DNA from: an uncultured Chthonomonas sp.
GTDB taxonomy: Bacteria > Armatimonadota > Chthonomonadetes > Chthonomonadales > CAJBBX01
Reading direction: 5' to 3'
DNA length: 64,000 nucleotides
Assembly (NCBI GenBank): GCA_903951425.1
Contig: CAJBBX010000149.1
Location: forward strand, 1 to 64,000
How positions within the stretch are numbered: position 1 is the first letter of the stretch; the number at the start of each line of letters is the position of its first letter. The notes under the pieces are model-generated. The model saw nothing but the letters and a program-made list of their open reading frames with translations. It ran no database searches and had not been told where the DNA came from. Positions 52,044-60,269 of this stretch are shown here, in pieces. Made by a program: the position numbers and the translations under genes.

Positions 52044-54597
52044 CGTCGAGGCCCTGCCGCCGGAGGAGCAGCGCGTGGGCTCCCACCACCGCGATGAAGA
52101 CCATGCCCTGTGCGATCTCCTGCAGGAAGCTGTTCAGACCGATGAGGTTCATGGCGCTCCGCAGCAGGCCGATGACGAGCACGCCGCCCAGCACGCCGCC
52201 CGCGCCTCCGCGCCCGCCCGCAAGGCTCATGCCGCCCAGCACGATGGCTGTGACCGCCAGGAAGTCGTACCCCTTGCCGATGTAGGGCGCGCCCACCTTG
52301 TTCAGCGAGGCGAGAAGGATGCCGCCCACGGCCGCCGCCAGCCCGGAGAGCGCAAAGGCCGCGGCCACCACGCCGCCCACGGGCGCGCCGCTGAGCCGGG
52401 CGGCCTCGTAGCTCGCCCCCGTGAGCCGGGCCTGGAAGCCGAAGAGCGTCCCGCGCAGCAACGCCGCAGCCGCCAGCGCCGCTGCTACCATGGCTGCCAC
52501 TGCCAGCGTCACGGGGCCCCACACCTTGCCGCCGTATAGCTCCAGGAAAGTGCGCCCAGCCGCCAGCGCCTCGTCGGGGTAGACCTGCTCGCCGCTGAAG
52601 ACCCACCGGATGAGACCGCCCACGGCGGCGCCGGTGGCCAGGGTCCAGATGATGGGGTTCACCCGGAGCCAGCCGATGGCGGCGCCGTTCACCACCCCCA
52701 CGGCCAGGCCCACGCCCAGCCCCGCCGCCAGCGCGGGCCCCAGCCCATGCGGTAGCGCCCAGATGGTGACGATGCCCGAAAAGGCCATGGCCGAAGGGAC
52801 CGACAGGTCGGCGTAGTGCCCTGTATAGGTGGTGAAGCAGACCCCGCAGGCCACCACGCCCAGGATCGCCACGGCCTGCACCACCGAGAGCAGGTTTGCC
52901 GGGCTGAACAGGGCGCGCGGCGCCAGCATGGCCACCACCGCCAGCGCCAGCGCGGCCGCCGCGAGCGCCGGCCAGCGTCGACCGGCCGTCCCATGCCTGG
53001 ATGCGTGGGCGTCGGGCTCGGGCGGCGCAGGTGGCGGGATCGTCTCAGTGGTTGCCGGTGGCGCCACAGTCGTTGGTGGCACGGCTGCGGTTGCTGGCGC
53101 CGGTCTGCCGTTGGCCGCCAGCAGCACGGCCTCCTCGCTGCACTGCTCCCGGGCCAGCTCGGCCTCCACGCGCCCCTGGCGCATCACCAGCACTCGGTCC
53201 GAGAGGGCCACTAACTCGGGCAAGTCGCTGGAAATGAGCACGACGCACTTGCCCGCCTCGGCCAGCCGGACGATGGCCTCGTGGATGGCCGCCTTGGCCG
53301 CCACGTCCACGCCGCGCGTCGGCTCGTCGAGGAAGAGGACCTCGGGGTTCACGGCCAGCCAGCGGGCCAGAAGCGCCTTCTGCTGGTTGCCTCCGCTGAG
53401 CCCTGCGGCCTGGCGGCGCGGGTCTCGGGGCTGCACCGCCAGCTGGTCCAGCAGGGCGGCGACACCTCCGGCTCGAGGCGCCAGCCACCCCTTCTGCGTT
53501 CGGCCCGGCATGGCGGCCGCCAGCACGTTGTCGGAGACGGTCAGGCGCAGGGCCAGGCCGTCGCCCTTGCGGTCCTCGGTCAGGTACGCCAGGCCCCGCC
53601 GAATGGCCGTGGAGGGACCGCCACGGGCCACGGGCGCGCCGTCCAGCGTCACCGTGCCGCTGTGGAGCGGGTCGATGCGGCAGAGGCTTCGGGCCAGCTC
53701 GGTGCGGCCGGAGCCGCTGAGGCCGCCGATGCCCAGCACTTCGCCGGCTCGCACATTGAACGAGACGTCGGTGAAGAAGCCCTTGCGCCCGGCTCCGGCC
53801 ACCTCCAGCCGCACGCCGCCGGGCTCGGAGGAGCGGTGCGGGCGCAGGCCGGCCGCGGCGCCGCCCACCATGAGGCCCACCAGCCGCTCGGGGCTCACGT
53901 CGCGCAGGCTCTCCTCGGCCACCTTGCGGCCGTCGCGCATGACCGTCACGCGGTCGGCGATGGCGAAGATCTCGGGCAGGTGGTGCGAGATGTAGACGAT
54001 GGCCAGCCCCTTGGACCGCAGGCGGCGCAGCAGCTCGAAGAGCCGGTCGGTCTCCTCGCGGCTCAGCGACGAGGTGGGCTCATCCAGCACCAGGATGCAG
54101 GGCATGTTGGCCAGCGCCCGGGCGATCTCCACCAACTGGGCCTCGTGGCGGCTCAGCTCCTCCACAGGGGTGGCGGGGTCCAGATCCAGCCCCACGGCCT
54201 CGAGCCAGATGCGGGCGTCCGCCTCCAGGCGCCGGTCGTCCACCCAGAAGCCGGCCCGCACGGGGAGGCGGCCGGACAGCACGTTCTCGGCTACGCTGCG
54301 CGGCAGGGCGAGGCTCAGCTCCTGGTGGATCAGCTCGATGCCCTGCGCCTTGGCGGCGGCGGGCGACCGGAGCGCCACCTCCTTGCCGTTGATGAGCGCC
54401 TGGCCGGTGTAGTCGCTGAACGCGCCGGCGATGATCTTCACCAGCGTCGACTTGCCCGCACCGTTCTCGCCCACCAGCGCGTGGATCTCGCCGGAGCGGA
54501 GGCTGAAGTCGACGTGGTCGACGGCCAGCGTGCCGGGATAGCGCTTGCTGACGCCCCGCAGGCTCAGGGCCAGGCCGATCTCGGAGGCGTCAGGCAT
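52036..54597 (-). CDS. Fused ABC transporter: double ATPase (RbsA-like) plus permease (RbsC-like)
   Basis: The start at 54597 overlaps the preceding stop by 8 bp and gives 853 residues. The first ATPase half has GENGAGKST, LSRHEAQLVEIARAL and CILVLDEPTSSLS; the second has GGLSGSGRTELAR, LSGGNQQKALLARWL and EVLFLDEPTRGVD, the normal RbsA/MglA plan. A Pro/Thr-rich linker (about 505-545) joins it to an RbsC-like permease (GVCFTTYTGHYADLSVPSAM, LTGASYEAARLSGAPVGG). No binding-protein gene is adjacent; the nearest is at 25176. Fusion of these subunits in one chain is uncommon. Confidence 0.88.
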   Translation of the reverse strand: MPDASEIGLALSLRGVSKRYPGTLAVDHVDFSLRSGEIHALVGENGAGKSTLVKIIAGAFSDYTGQALINGKEVALRSPAAAKAQGIELIHQELSLALPRSVAENVLSGRLPVRAGFWVDDRRLEADARIWLEAVGLDLDPATPVEELSRHEAQLVEIARALANMPCILVLDEPTSSLSREETDRLFELLRRLRSKGLAIVYISHHLPEIFAIADRVTVMRDGRKVAEESLRDVSPERLVGLMVGGAAAGLRPHRSSEPGGVRLEVAGAGRKGFFTDVSFNVRAGEVLGIGGLSGSGRTELARSLCRIDPLHSGTVTLDGAPVARGGPSTAIRRGLAYLTEDRKGDGLALRLTVSDNVLAAAMPGRTQKGWLAPRAGGVAALLDQLAVQPRDPRRQAAGLSGGNQQKALLARWLAVNPEVLFLDEPTRGVDVAAKAAIHEAIVRLAEAGKCVVLISSDLPELVALSDRVLVMRQGRVEAELAREQCSEEAVLLAANGRPAPATAAVPPTTVAPPATTETIPPPAPPEPDAHASRHGTAGRRWPALAAAALALAVVAMLAPRALFSPANLLSVVQAVAILGVVACGVCFTTYTGHYADLSVPSAMAFSGIVTIWALPHGLGPALAAGLGVGLAVGVVNGAAIGWLRVNPIIWTLATGAAVGGLIRWVFSGEQVYPDEALAAGRTFLELYGGKVWGPVTLAVAAMVAAALAAAALLRGTLFGFQARLTGASYEAARLSGAPVGGVVAAAFALSGLAAAVGGILLASLNKVGAPYIGKGYDFLAVTAIVLGGMSLAGGRGGAGGVLGGVLVIGLLRSAMNLIGLNSFLQEIAQGMVFIAVVGAHALLLRRQGLDDA

Positions 54598-55636
54598 ACG
54601 CGCCGAACTCGTGGACCGCGTCGAACATGGCCACGACATTCACCACCGGGGTCTCCTCCAGGATGCTGTCGTGGCTGGCGCCGGCGATGTAGCCGCCTCC
54701 GGGCATCATGGCGCGCAGGGCCTCGCGGGTCCCCTCGCGCACCGTCTCGGGCGTGCCCTTGATGAGCACGTGGTGCGAGTCGATGGCGCCGTTGAAGACG
54801 ATGCGGTCGCCGAACTCGGCCTTCAGGCCCGCCAGGTCCATGCCCAGGCAGCTGGGCTGCACCGCATGGAGGGCGTCGAGGCCGGCGTCGATCATGTCCG
54901 GGATCAGCGGCCGGATCCCGCCGCAGCAGTGGAGCATCACCTTGAGGCCGTAGCTGTGCCCCAGGTCGATGAGCCGCGCCAGGTGGGGCAGCACGAAGGT
55001 ACGGAAGTGGCGGGCCGAGAGGAGGGGGCCACGCTGGCTGCCGAAGTCGTTGCCGACGAAGAAGATGTCGATCGCCCCGGCCGCGGCCTCGAAGACGCGC
55101 CTGCTCGACTCGTAGTAGTAGTCCACCATGTGCCGCATGAGGCTCTGCACCAGCTCCGGCTCGTCGGCCATGGCGAAGTAGAGCCGCTCCATGCCCAGCA
55201 GGTCGATGGCGTCGTGGAAGAAGGGCGACCAGTCGCCGCCCAGCATGGCATATCGGCCTTCCCGACGCAGCGCCTGTTCGCGGATGCGCGAGACATCCAC
55301 CCAGGCGGGATCGGGCCAGGCATAGGCATCCACCTCGGCCAGGCCGGCGTCCGCCAGCGGGTGGCTCAGCGGCTGGCCGTACCCCAGTCCATGGCGCTCC
55401 ACGCCGAAGACGGTGCGGCAGGTGGCGCCGGGCGAGAGGGCAAACTCCGGCCCGCAGTCGCCAGCGCGGACCCGGCGAAAGTCGTCGCGGATGCGGAGGA
55501 GCCAGGCCTCTTCGTCCAGGCCCAGCTCGTCCCGCACCTTCTGTTGGAACTCGGCCGAAGCGCCGCACCAGACCGGCACGCGGTCCGGCTCGCGGTGGTC
55601 GAACGTGGTGAGGACGCGCTCTCTGGGTGTCATCAT
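54590..55636 (-). CDS. UroD-like family protein (corrinoid methyltransferase-type fold)
   Basis: The 348-residue protein opens MMTPRERVLTTFDHREPDRVPVW, the family hallmark, and has the TIM-barrel pattern with KVMLHCCGGIRPLIPDMIDAGLDAL (His-x-Cys metal ligands) and YIAGASHDSILEETPVVN. Heme-pathway UroD has a different active-site Arg/Asp set; proteins like this are closer to MtaA/MtbA-type methyltransferases. The start overlaps the upstream gene by 4 bp (ATGA). Linked to a sugar ABC transporter, it may act on a methylated substrate; this is inference. Confidence 0.8.
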   Translation of the reverse strand: MMTPRERVLTTFDHREPDRVPVWCGASAEFQQKVRDELGLDEEAWLLRIRDDFRRVRAGDCGPEFALSPGATCRTVFGVERHGLGYGQPLSHPLADAGLAEVDAYAWPDPAWVDVSRIREQALRREGRYAMLGGDWSPFFHDAIDLLGMERLYFAMADEPELVQSLMRHMVDYYYESSRRVFEAAAGAIDIFFVGNDFGSQRGPLLSARHFRTFVLPHLARLIDLGHSYGLKVMLHCCGGIRPLIPDMIDAGLDALHAVQPSCLGMDLAGLKAEFGDRIVFNGAIDSHHVLIKGTPETVREGTREALRAMMPGGGYIAGASHDSILEETPVVNVVAMFDAVHEFGAYA

Positions 55637-56763
55637 GGGAGCCTCAAGGGGTAATCGCCGGTCTCGCGGAGCGTGCGGATGGCCAGCTCATAGCTCTCGG
55701 GCGCCACGCCGCTGCTCACCGAGTGGTCGGACTGGAAGATGTAGCCGCCGCCCCGCGCCGCCTGCAGCTTGTAGAGGACCTCGGCTCGGATGGCAACCGG
55801 GTCGCCCGACTCCAGCACGCGGACATCGATGTTGCCGCAGAAGGCCAGGCGTCCGCCGTAGCTCTCCTTCAGCTTCACCACGTCCAGGTCGGCCTTGGCC
55901 TCCAGTGGATTGTAGGCGTCCAGGCCGATCTCGACCATGTCCTCCAGGATATCCGATGCGTTGCCGCAGCCGTGGTAGATCACCATGAGGCCGCGCTCGT
56001 GGCAGAGGTCGATGAGGGCCTGCACGTGGGGGCGGAAGAGGCTCCGCCAGCGCCGGGCGCCGAAGAGCATCCCCCTGCGGTAGGCCACGTCGCCCCAGAT
56101 GACCATGCCGGCCAGCTTGCCCTCGGCGGCGTCGATCTGCGCCCGGCACATGGCGACCATGTGCGCTCCGATCCGCTGCACGAAGGCGCCCAGCTCGTCC
56201 GGCGCGGTGGCCATCCACTCCAGCGCGTTCTCGGTGCCGATGATGCGCCAGAGGTACTCGAAGGGCTCGCAGATGCCGCCGAAGACCGCCATGTCCGCGG
56301 TGTAGGGCGCCATCCGATCGAGGAAGCTGGGGATGTCGCGGGCCAGCGCGTCGCCCACGCAGTTGAGCTGGTCGTCGCCGCCATGCCGGAAGCGGCGCGG
56401 GTCGTCCGGCGCATCGAAGGCGAAGTCGGCCATCTCTTCCGGCCGCGTGACGGAGAAGGCCTCGAAGCTGGGCATGGGCAGGTCGCCGGAGCGCCGGATC
56501 GTCGCGCCGAAGCCGGTCCGCACCGTGATGTCGTCGCCCGACTGCGCGACCACCTCGAAGGGCCGGATCACCGGGTCCATGTTCGGGCCGATGACGATGT
56601 AGTCCAGGTCGAACCGGCGGTACGGGTCGAACTCCTCGCCCCAGACCGCCTTGCAGCGCCTGAGGAAGCCGGTCCAGAAGAACTCGCCCACAGGCACGCG
56701 ATCGGGCTCTTGATGATGAAGTGCTAGCCGAAGCCTGGTGATCTTCTGTTGGCATTGGGACAT
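55633..56763 (-). CDS. UroD-like family protein, second copy
   Basis: The start at 56763 has GGAG about 8 nt upstream and opens MSQCQQKITRLRLALHHQEPDRVPVGEFF; 376 residues. The metal-ligand motif is YHGCGNASDIL and the third ligand candidate is the Cys of AFCGNID. The end YIFQSDHSVSSGVAPESY is shared with the gene at 58937. It overlaps the next UroD-like gene by 4 bp. A Septu pair lies between it and the UroD-like gene at 58937, which likely split an older operon. Confidence 0.82.
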   Translation of the reverse strand: MSQCQQKITRLRLALHHQEPDRVPVGEFFWTGFLRRCKAVWGEEFDPYRRFDLDYIVIGPNMDPVIRPFEVVAQSGDDITVRTGFGATIRRSGDLPMPSFEAFSVTRPEEMADFAFDAPDDPRRFRHGGDDQLNCVGDALARDIPSFLDRMAPYTADMAVFGGICEPFEYLWRIIGTENALEWMATAPDELGAFVQRIGAHMVAMCRAQIDAAEGKLAGMVIWGDVAYRRGMLFGARRWRSLFRPHVQALIDLCHERGLMVIYHGCGNASDILEDMVEIGLDAYNPLEAKADLDVVKLKESYGGRLAFCGNIDVRVLESGDPVAIRAEVLYKLQAARGGGYIFQSDHSVSSGVAPESYELAIRTLRETGDYPLRLP

Positions 56764-56982
56764 GACCACTCTCCGCGACGTACAAGGCTGGCTCAGGGCA
56801 AGTGAAACCATCGGTGCCCCTGAGCCAGACGACGATGCCGATGGTATCTTAGTACCTCACTAGAGGTCGCAACAATACTGCCAAGGGCAGAGACAGAGTG
56901 CACGATTAGCCAGGCCGGCTGGAGGACGTGCGCGAGCCGACCTCAGAGGTGCTCGCAGTTCAGGAAGGATAGTGAAACCAAC

Positions 56983-58293
56983 ATGAAGGCAAGGACGCCC
57001 GACGCGCACCCGTTCATGCTGTCCCGCCTGAGCGTCACTAACTACAGGGCGCTGGACTTCGATCCGGTTGCTCTGAGCCCCCTGACGGTACTGTACGGGG
57101 TGAACGGCTCAGGAAAGACCAGCGCATTGCGGGCCGCATCGTTTGCACTTGGAGACATTGTGCGCCGGATCGGTCCAAGGACTCAGCCATTCCAAGCTCG
57201 CTTAACACCTGAGGACTTCTGTAACCGGCGCGAGCAGGTTCACATAGTGGGCACGGTCCGCGATGGGAGCCAAGAGGTCGGAATCGGGCTCGCCTGGTTA
57301 CTGAAGGATCGGCAGGTATGGCCGATGCGCCTTCTCGGGTCAAGCCGCGACGGCGTAGGATTACTGCCCGGCGTGACAGTCGGCTCAGAGGCCCCACAGG
57401 CAGCGCTGGCCCGCCAGTACTGGAACGGAATAGACACGCAGACGGACCTGCCAGTGATCTGTATGTACCCGGTGAACCGAGCTGCCGACCAAGTTCCACT
57501 GCGCATAAGAGGCTCGTCGGAGTTCGGCCGGACGGCCGGGTACAAGGGCGCGTTCAGTGCGGACCGCCAGTTCAGGACCTTCTTCGAGTGGTTCCGCGCT
57601 ATGGAGGACCACGAGAACGAAAGGAAGGTGGCGGACAGGTCGTATTGCGATCCACAACTGGATGCGGTCCGCACCGCGGTAGCCCGGATGCTTCCCGGTT
57701 GCACCAACCTGAGGGTCCAGAGAAAGCCAGCCCTGCGCATGGTTCTTACTAAGCTGGGGAGGGACCTATCGATACAGCAGTTGTCGGACGGCGAAAAGGT
57801 GCTTCTGTCCCTCGCTGGCGACATTGCCATGCGTGCAAGCATAGTCAACCCCCATCTGGCTGATCCACTCAGCAGCCCGGGATGTATCCTGATTGATGAG
57901 CTGGATCTTCACCTGCACCCACAGTGGCAGGGCCACGTGATAACAGCGCTTCCGGCGGCATTCCCATGTATGCAGTTCCTAGTGGCCACCCACTCGCCGA
58001 TCGTGGTGAGCCACGCCTCGAGCGCCAGTGTCTTCGAGATAACCGACGGGCGCCTGCATCGGTCTCAGGTCTACGGCCTTCAGTCAGCAGTGGTGCTTAG
58101 GGACTATTTCGGCAAGGAAGAGCGACCAAGGGAGATCAGCGACAAACTATCCGAGCTCGGCCTCCAGCTAGCCCGGAAGCAGTGGGACGCTGCCTCCACG
58201 CTGCTTGCTCAGTTGAAACGGGAACTCGGCGAACTGGACGCTGACGTCATCAGGGCTCGACGTATCCTATCGGTACGGAAGCAACCGCAGTAG
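56983..58293 (+). CDS. ptuA: Septu defence system ATPase PtuA
   Basis: The 436-residue protein is an ABC/SMC-like AAA ATPase: Walker A GVNGSGKT at 39-46, signature-like LSDGEKVLLSLAGDI, Walker B GCILIDELDLHLHPQW (Asp305, Glu306) and switch FLVATHSPIV. This is the PtuA plan. The ribosome site is weak (GGAAGGA 13 nt from the ATG), but the frame start with LSRLSVTNYRALDF is typical. It abuts ptuB with no gap. Septu restricts phage: the ATPase complex controls the nuclease PtuB. Confidence 0.85.
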   Translation: MKARTPDAHPFMLSRLSVTNYRALDFDPVALSPLTVLYGVNGSGKTSALRAASFALGDIVRRIGPRTQPFQARLTPEDFCNRREQVHIVGTVRDGSQEVGIGLAWLLKDRQVWPMRLLGSSRDGVGLLPGVTVGSEAPQAALARQYWNGIDTQTDLPVICMYPVNRAADQVPLRIRGSSEFGRTAGYKGAFSADRQFRTFFEWFRAMEDHENERKVADRSYCDPQLDAVRTAVARMLPGCTNLRVQRKPALRMVLTKLGRDLSIQQLSDGEKVLLSLAGDIAMRASIVNPHLADPLSSPGCILIDELDLHLHPQWQGHVITALPAAFPCMQFLVATHSPIVVSHASSASVFEITDGRLHRSQVYGLQSAVVLRDYFGKEERPREISDKLSELGLQLARKQWDAASTLLAQLKRELGELDADVIRARRILSVRKQPQ

Positions 58294-58899
58294 ATGCGAT
58301 ACATCTTCCCGCGATCAGCCGAACCTGCACTCCTGGCCGAGGATCGGCGCGACGGCCGGCGATACAAGCACCTCCGAACCGAGACCAAGGTGGAGATCCG
58401 GCGGCTCCGGCGCGCGGACCAGTACGGTTTGTGTGGCTTCTGTTGTAGGAACCTTCCTGATGACGAACGGTTTCAGCGCATCGCTCATGTCGTACCTCGG
58501 CAGGCAGGGGTCCAGCACGAAGTGGACTTCGGCAATATGGTCCTCTCTTGCTCAGGCATACCAGAAGAGCCGAAGGAGCCTACGTGCGACATTACGCAAG
58601 GAGCGAGGCGGCTTGCCGTTCATCCTATGAACCCAGATTGTGAGACACGGCTGCACTTCGACTTCAAAGGTGCAGTCCAGCCGATGGCTCCCCAAGACCG
58701 CGGCGCGCGTGACACAATAGCAGCTCTCCACCTTGACGCGGAGAGGCTTCGACAAGCCCGCAAGACTGCGATCGACATCGCACTCACCGACCTAGAGGTC
58801 AATCAGGCCAGCTACAGTGCCAGCTTGGTTGGCGGGTCCGGCAGAGTGTATGAGTTCGCTCCCGTGATCGAGCGGGTGCTTGGCCGTCGAACCGGCTAA
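58294..58899 (+). CDS. ptuB: Septu HNH nuclease PtuB
   Basis: The 201-residue protein starts at the base after the ptuA stop. It has the TIGR02646-like HNH layout: CGFC (Cys47, Cys50), RIAHVVPRQ with His65, DFGNMVLSCSG (Asn81, Cys86) and CDITQGARRLAVHP (Cys98), followed by a helical C-terminus (IAALHLDAERLRQARK). HNH nucleases of this family partner PtuA ATPases and also occur with some retrons; no reverse transcriptase is nearby. It would cut DNA or RNA upon phage sensing. Confidence 0.87.
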   Translation: MRYIFPRSAEPALLAEDRRDGRRYKHLRTETKVEIRRLRRADQYGLCGFCCRNLPDDERFQRIAHVVPRQAGVQHEVDFGNMVLSCSGIPEEPKEPTCDITQGARRLAVHPMNPDCETRLHFDFKGAVQPMAPQDRGARDTIAALHLDAERLRQARKTAIDIALTDLEVNQASYSASLVGGSGRVYEFAPVIERVLGRRTG

Positions 58900-58936
58900 C
58901 AGACCGCCGCCACATGGGTCCGAGTGAGCCGGCGCC

Positions 58937-59995
58937 CTACTCGTAGCTGCCCAACTCCTTGGCCAGGTTCACGATGCGGCGGAAGTCCTCAAGGCTGACG
59001 CTGCTGGGCACCGAATGATCGGAGGAGAAGATGTAGCCGCCGCCTTGCTTCAGGGCCGGCACGACCTTGCGCATCTCGGCCTCGATCTCATCCGGCTTGT
59101 CCCAGAGCACGGCGTTGATGCCGCCATGGAGAAGCAGCCGGTCGCCGCACTCCTTCTTGATGGCCAGCGAGTCCATGCCGGCCTTGACCTCCAGCGGGTT
59201 GAGGCCGTCCATGCCGATGTCCACAAGCTCCGGCACGAATCGCATGATGTTGCCGCACGAATGGAGGTGCGCCACGATGCCCTTCTTGTGGGCCCATTCA
59301 ACGGCCCGCTTCTGTGCCGGCTTGAGAAGCTCGCGGTATGCCTTCACGGAGAAGAACTGGGTGCCCCGATAGCCCATGTCGTCGCACCAGAAGAGCGAGT
59401 CAAACGTGTAGCCCTCGTCCCAGACCATGTCGAGGAGAGTCAGGCTCACATCGAGGCAGTGGTTGAACATCTCGATGCACCAGTCCGGCTGCTCGACCAT
59501 GGCCTCCAGCAGGACCTTCATGTCCACGAAGGCGTGGGTGGCATCGAAGCCAAACCAGGGATGCCCCTGGATCCAGCAGCCCTGCTCGCGCCAAGAGGCA
59601 TAGTTCTGCCTCAGGTGCGCCCAGTCGACCCGGTCGCGCGTCGGCGTCATGCGGTCACGTGCCTCACGCCACGAGTCGGGATCCTTGATGCGGAAGTCGA
59701 GGTACTGCGGGACCGACGTGGTCTTCAGGTTCTTCAGCGTGACGCCCCAGGAGGTGAGGTCCACGACGTACTCGTCGGTCTCCTCCAGCCTCTTGCCCTC
59801 CCATCGCGGGCCGTTGTCAGCGCCGATGCCGGCCACCTTGTCGAGGCCGAAGTATTCCACGTAGCTCACGTCGGCCGGCATGCCCTCGCGCTGCCACCGT
59901 GCGATGGTGTCACCCCACGGCCCATCGATGATGGGGATGCGGTCGGCTTCCTTGTGAGCGAACATGCGCGAGAAGCGCTCGTGTGACGTCATCAT
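58937..59995 (-). CDS. UroD-like family protein, third copy (intact)
   Basis: GGAGG precedes the ATG. The 352-residue protein opens MMTSHERFSRMFAHKEADRIPIIDG and has the metal motif HLHSCGNIMRFVPELVDIGMDGLNPLE; the position of the third ligand is His in LLLHGGIN. The end reads IFSSDHSVPSSVSLEDF. Its first 102 codons recur at 62119-62425 with about 88% DNA identity, so it has a truncated close paralogue. The gene probably headed the operon now interrupted by Septu. Confidence 0.85.
   Translation of the reverse strand: MMTSHERFSRMFAHKEADRIPIIDGPWGDTIARWQREGMPADVSYVEYFGLDKVAGIGADNGPRWEGKRLEETDEYVVDLTSWGVTLKNLKTTSVPQYLDFRIKDPDSWREARDRMTPTRDRVDWAHLRQNYASWREQGCWIQGHPWFGFDATHAFVDMKVLLEAMVEQPDWCIEMFNHCLDVSLTLLDMVWDEGYTFDSLFWCDDMGYRGTQFFSVKAYRELLKPAQKRAVEWAHKKGIVAHLHSCGNIMRFVPELVDIGMDGLNPLEVKAGMDSLAIKKECGDRLLLHGGINAVLWDKPDEIEAEMRKVVPALKQGGGYIFSSDHSVPSSVSLEDFRRIVNLAKELGSYE
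59689..59995 (-). repeat. 307-bp repeat, copy in intact UroD-like gene
   Basis: This 5' part of the intact UroD-like gene matches 62119-62425 without gaps. By eye about 36 of 307 bases differ, mostly at third codon positions, with only about six amino-acid changes. The repeats flank the DUF4062-GUN4 island in the same orientation. Confidence 0.85.
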
Positions 59996-60157
59996 GGGCG
60001 TGGCCTCCTTGTGGTGTTAGGCTTAGGTTCGGGGTTGGGTGGGCGGGGTCCTCCTGTTCGCTCGGACTGGACGGCAAGGACGCCGGCTCCGTCGTGGAGC
60101 GAAGCAGCACGATCAAGTTGCCTGGCTGCTCGCACGGTCTCGCACGCAGTGGGCGCC

Positions 60158-60220
60158 CACGTCCATAGAATCGGCGCGTCGCAGCGGTACTGGCACGGAC
60201 CGTACGGTACCATGGACGTG
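60158..60220 (+). promoter_or_regulatory. Inverted-repeat operator candidate before DUF4062 gene
   Basis: CACGTCCAT (60158-60166) and ATGGACGTG (60212-60220) are a perfect 9-bp inverted repeat, and the palindrome ACCGTACGGT (60199-60208) lies between them. They lie 50 nt before the DUF4062 start codon. The arrangement suits a repressor site or a structured leader. Confidence 0.4.
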
Positions 60221-60269
60221 TGATAACAGCGATCCGGGGTCGTCCACCCCGGCGGAACCGGAGGCACCG

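Noticed and set aside
53281-54762. 493-codon plus-strand frame opposite the ABC fusion gene
   Set aside because: Antisense of clear Walker and signature motifs; no features of its own.
56790-56826. Imperfect inverted repeat GGCTCAGGG / CCCCTGAGCC before the UroD-like gene at 55633
   Set aside because: Could be a terminator or leader hairpin, but one arm has an unpaired base and no T-run; too weak to list.
56801-56980. 10-bp direct repeat AGTGAAACCA at 56801-56810 and 56971-56980 as Septu insertion marks
   Set aside because: Both copies are on the same side of ptuA and do not flank the pair; a 10-bp match may be chance.
56983-58899. Retron reading of the ATPase-HNH pair
   Set aside because: The same gene types occur in some retrons, but no reverse transcriptase or msr/msd-like region is near, so Septu is the better name.
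54590-59995. UroD-like genes as heme biosynthesis genes
   Set aside because: Multiple copies with His-x-Cys metal motifs next to a sugar transporter; no other heme genes nearby.
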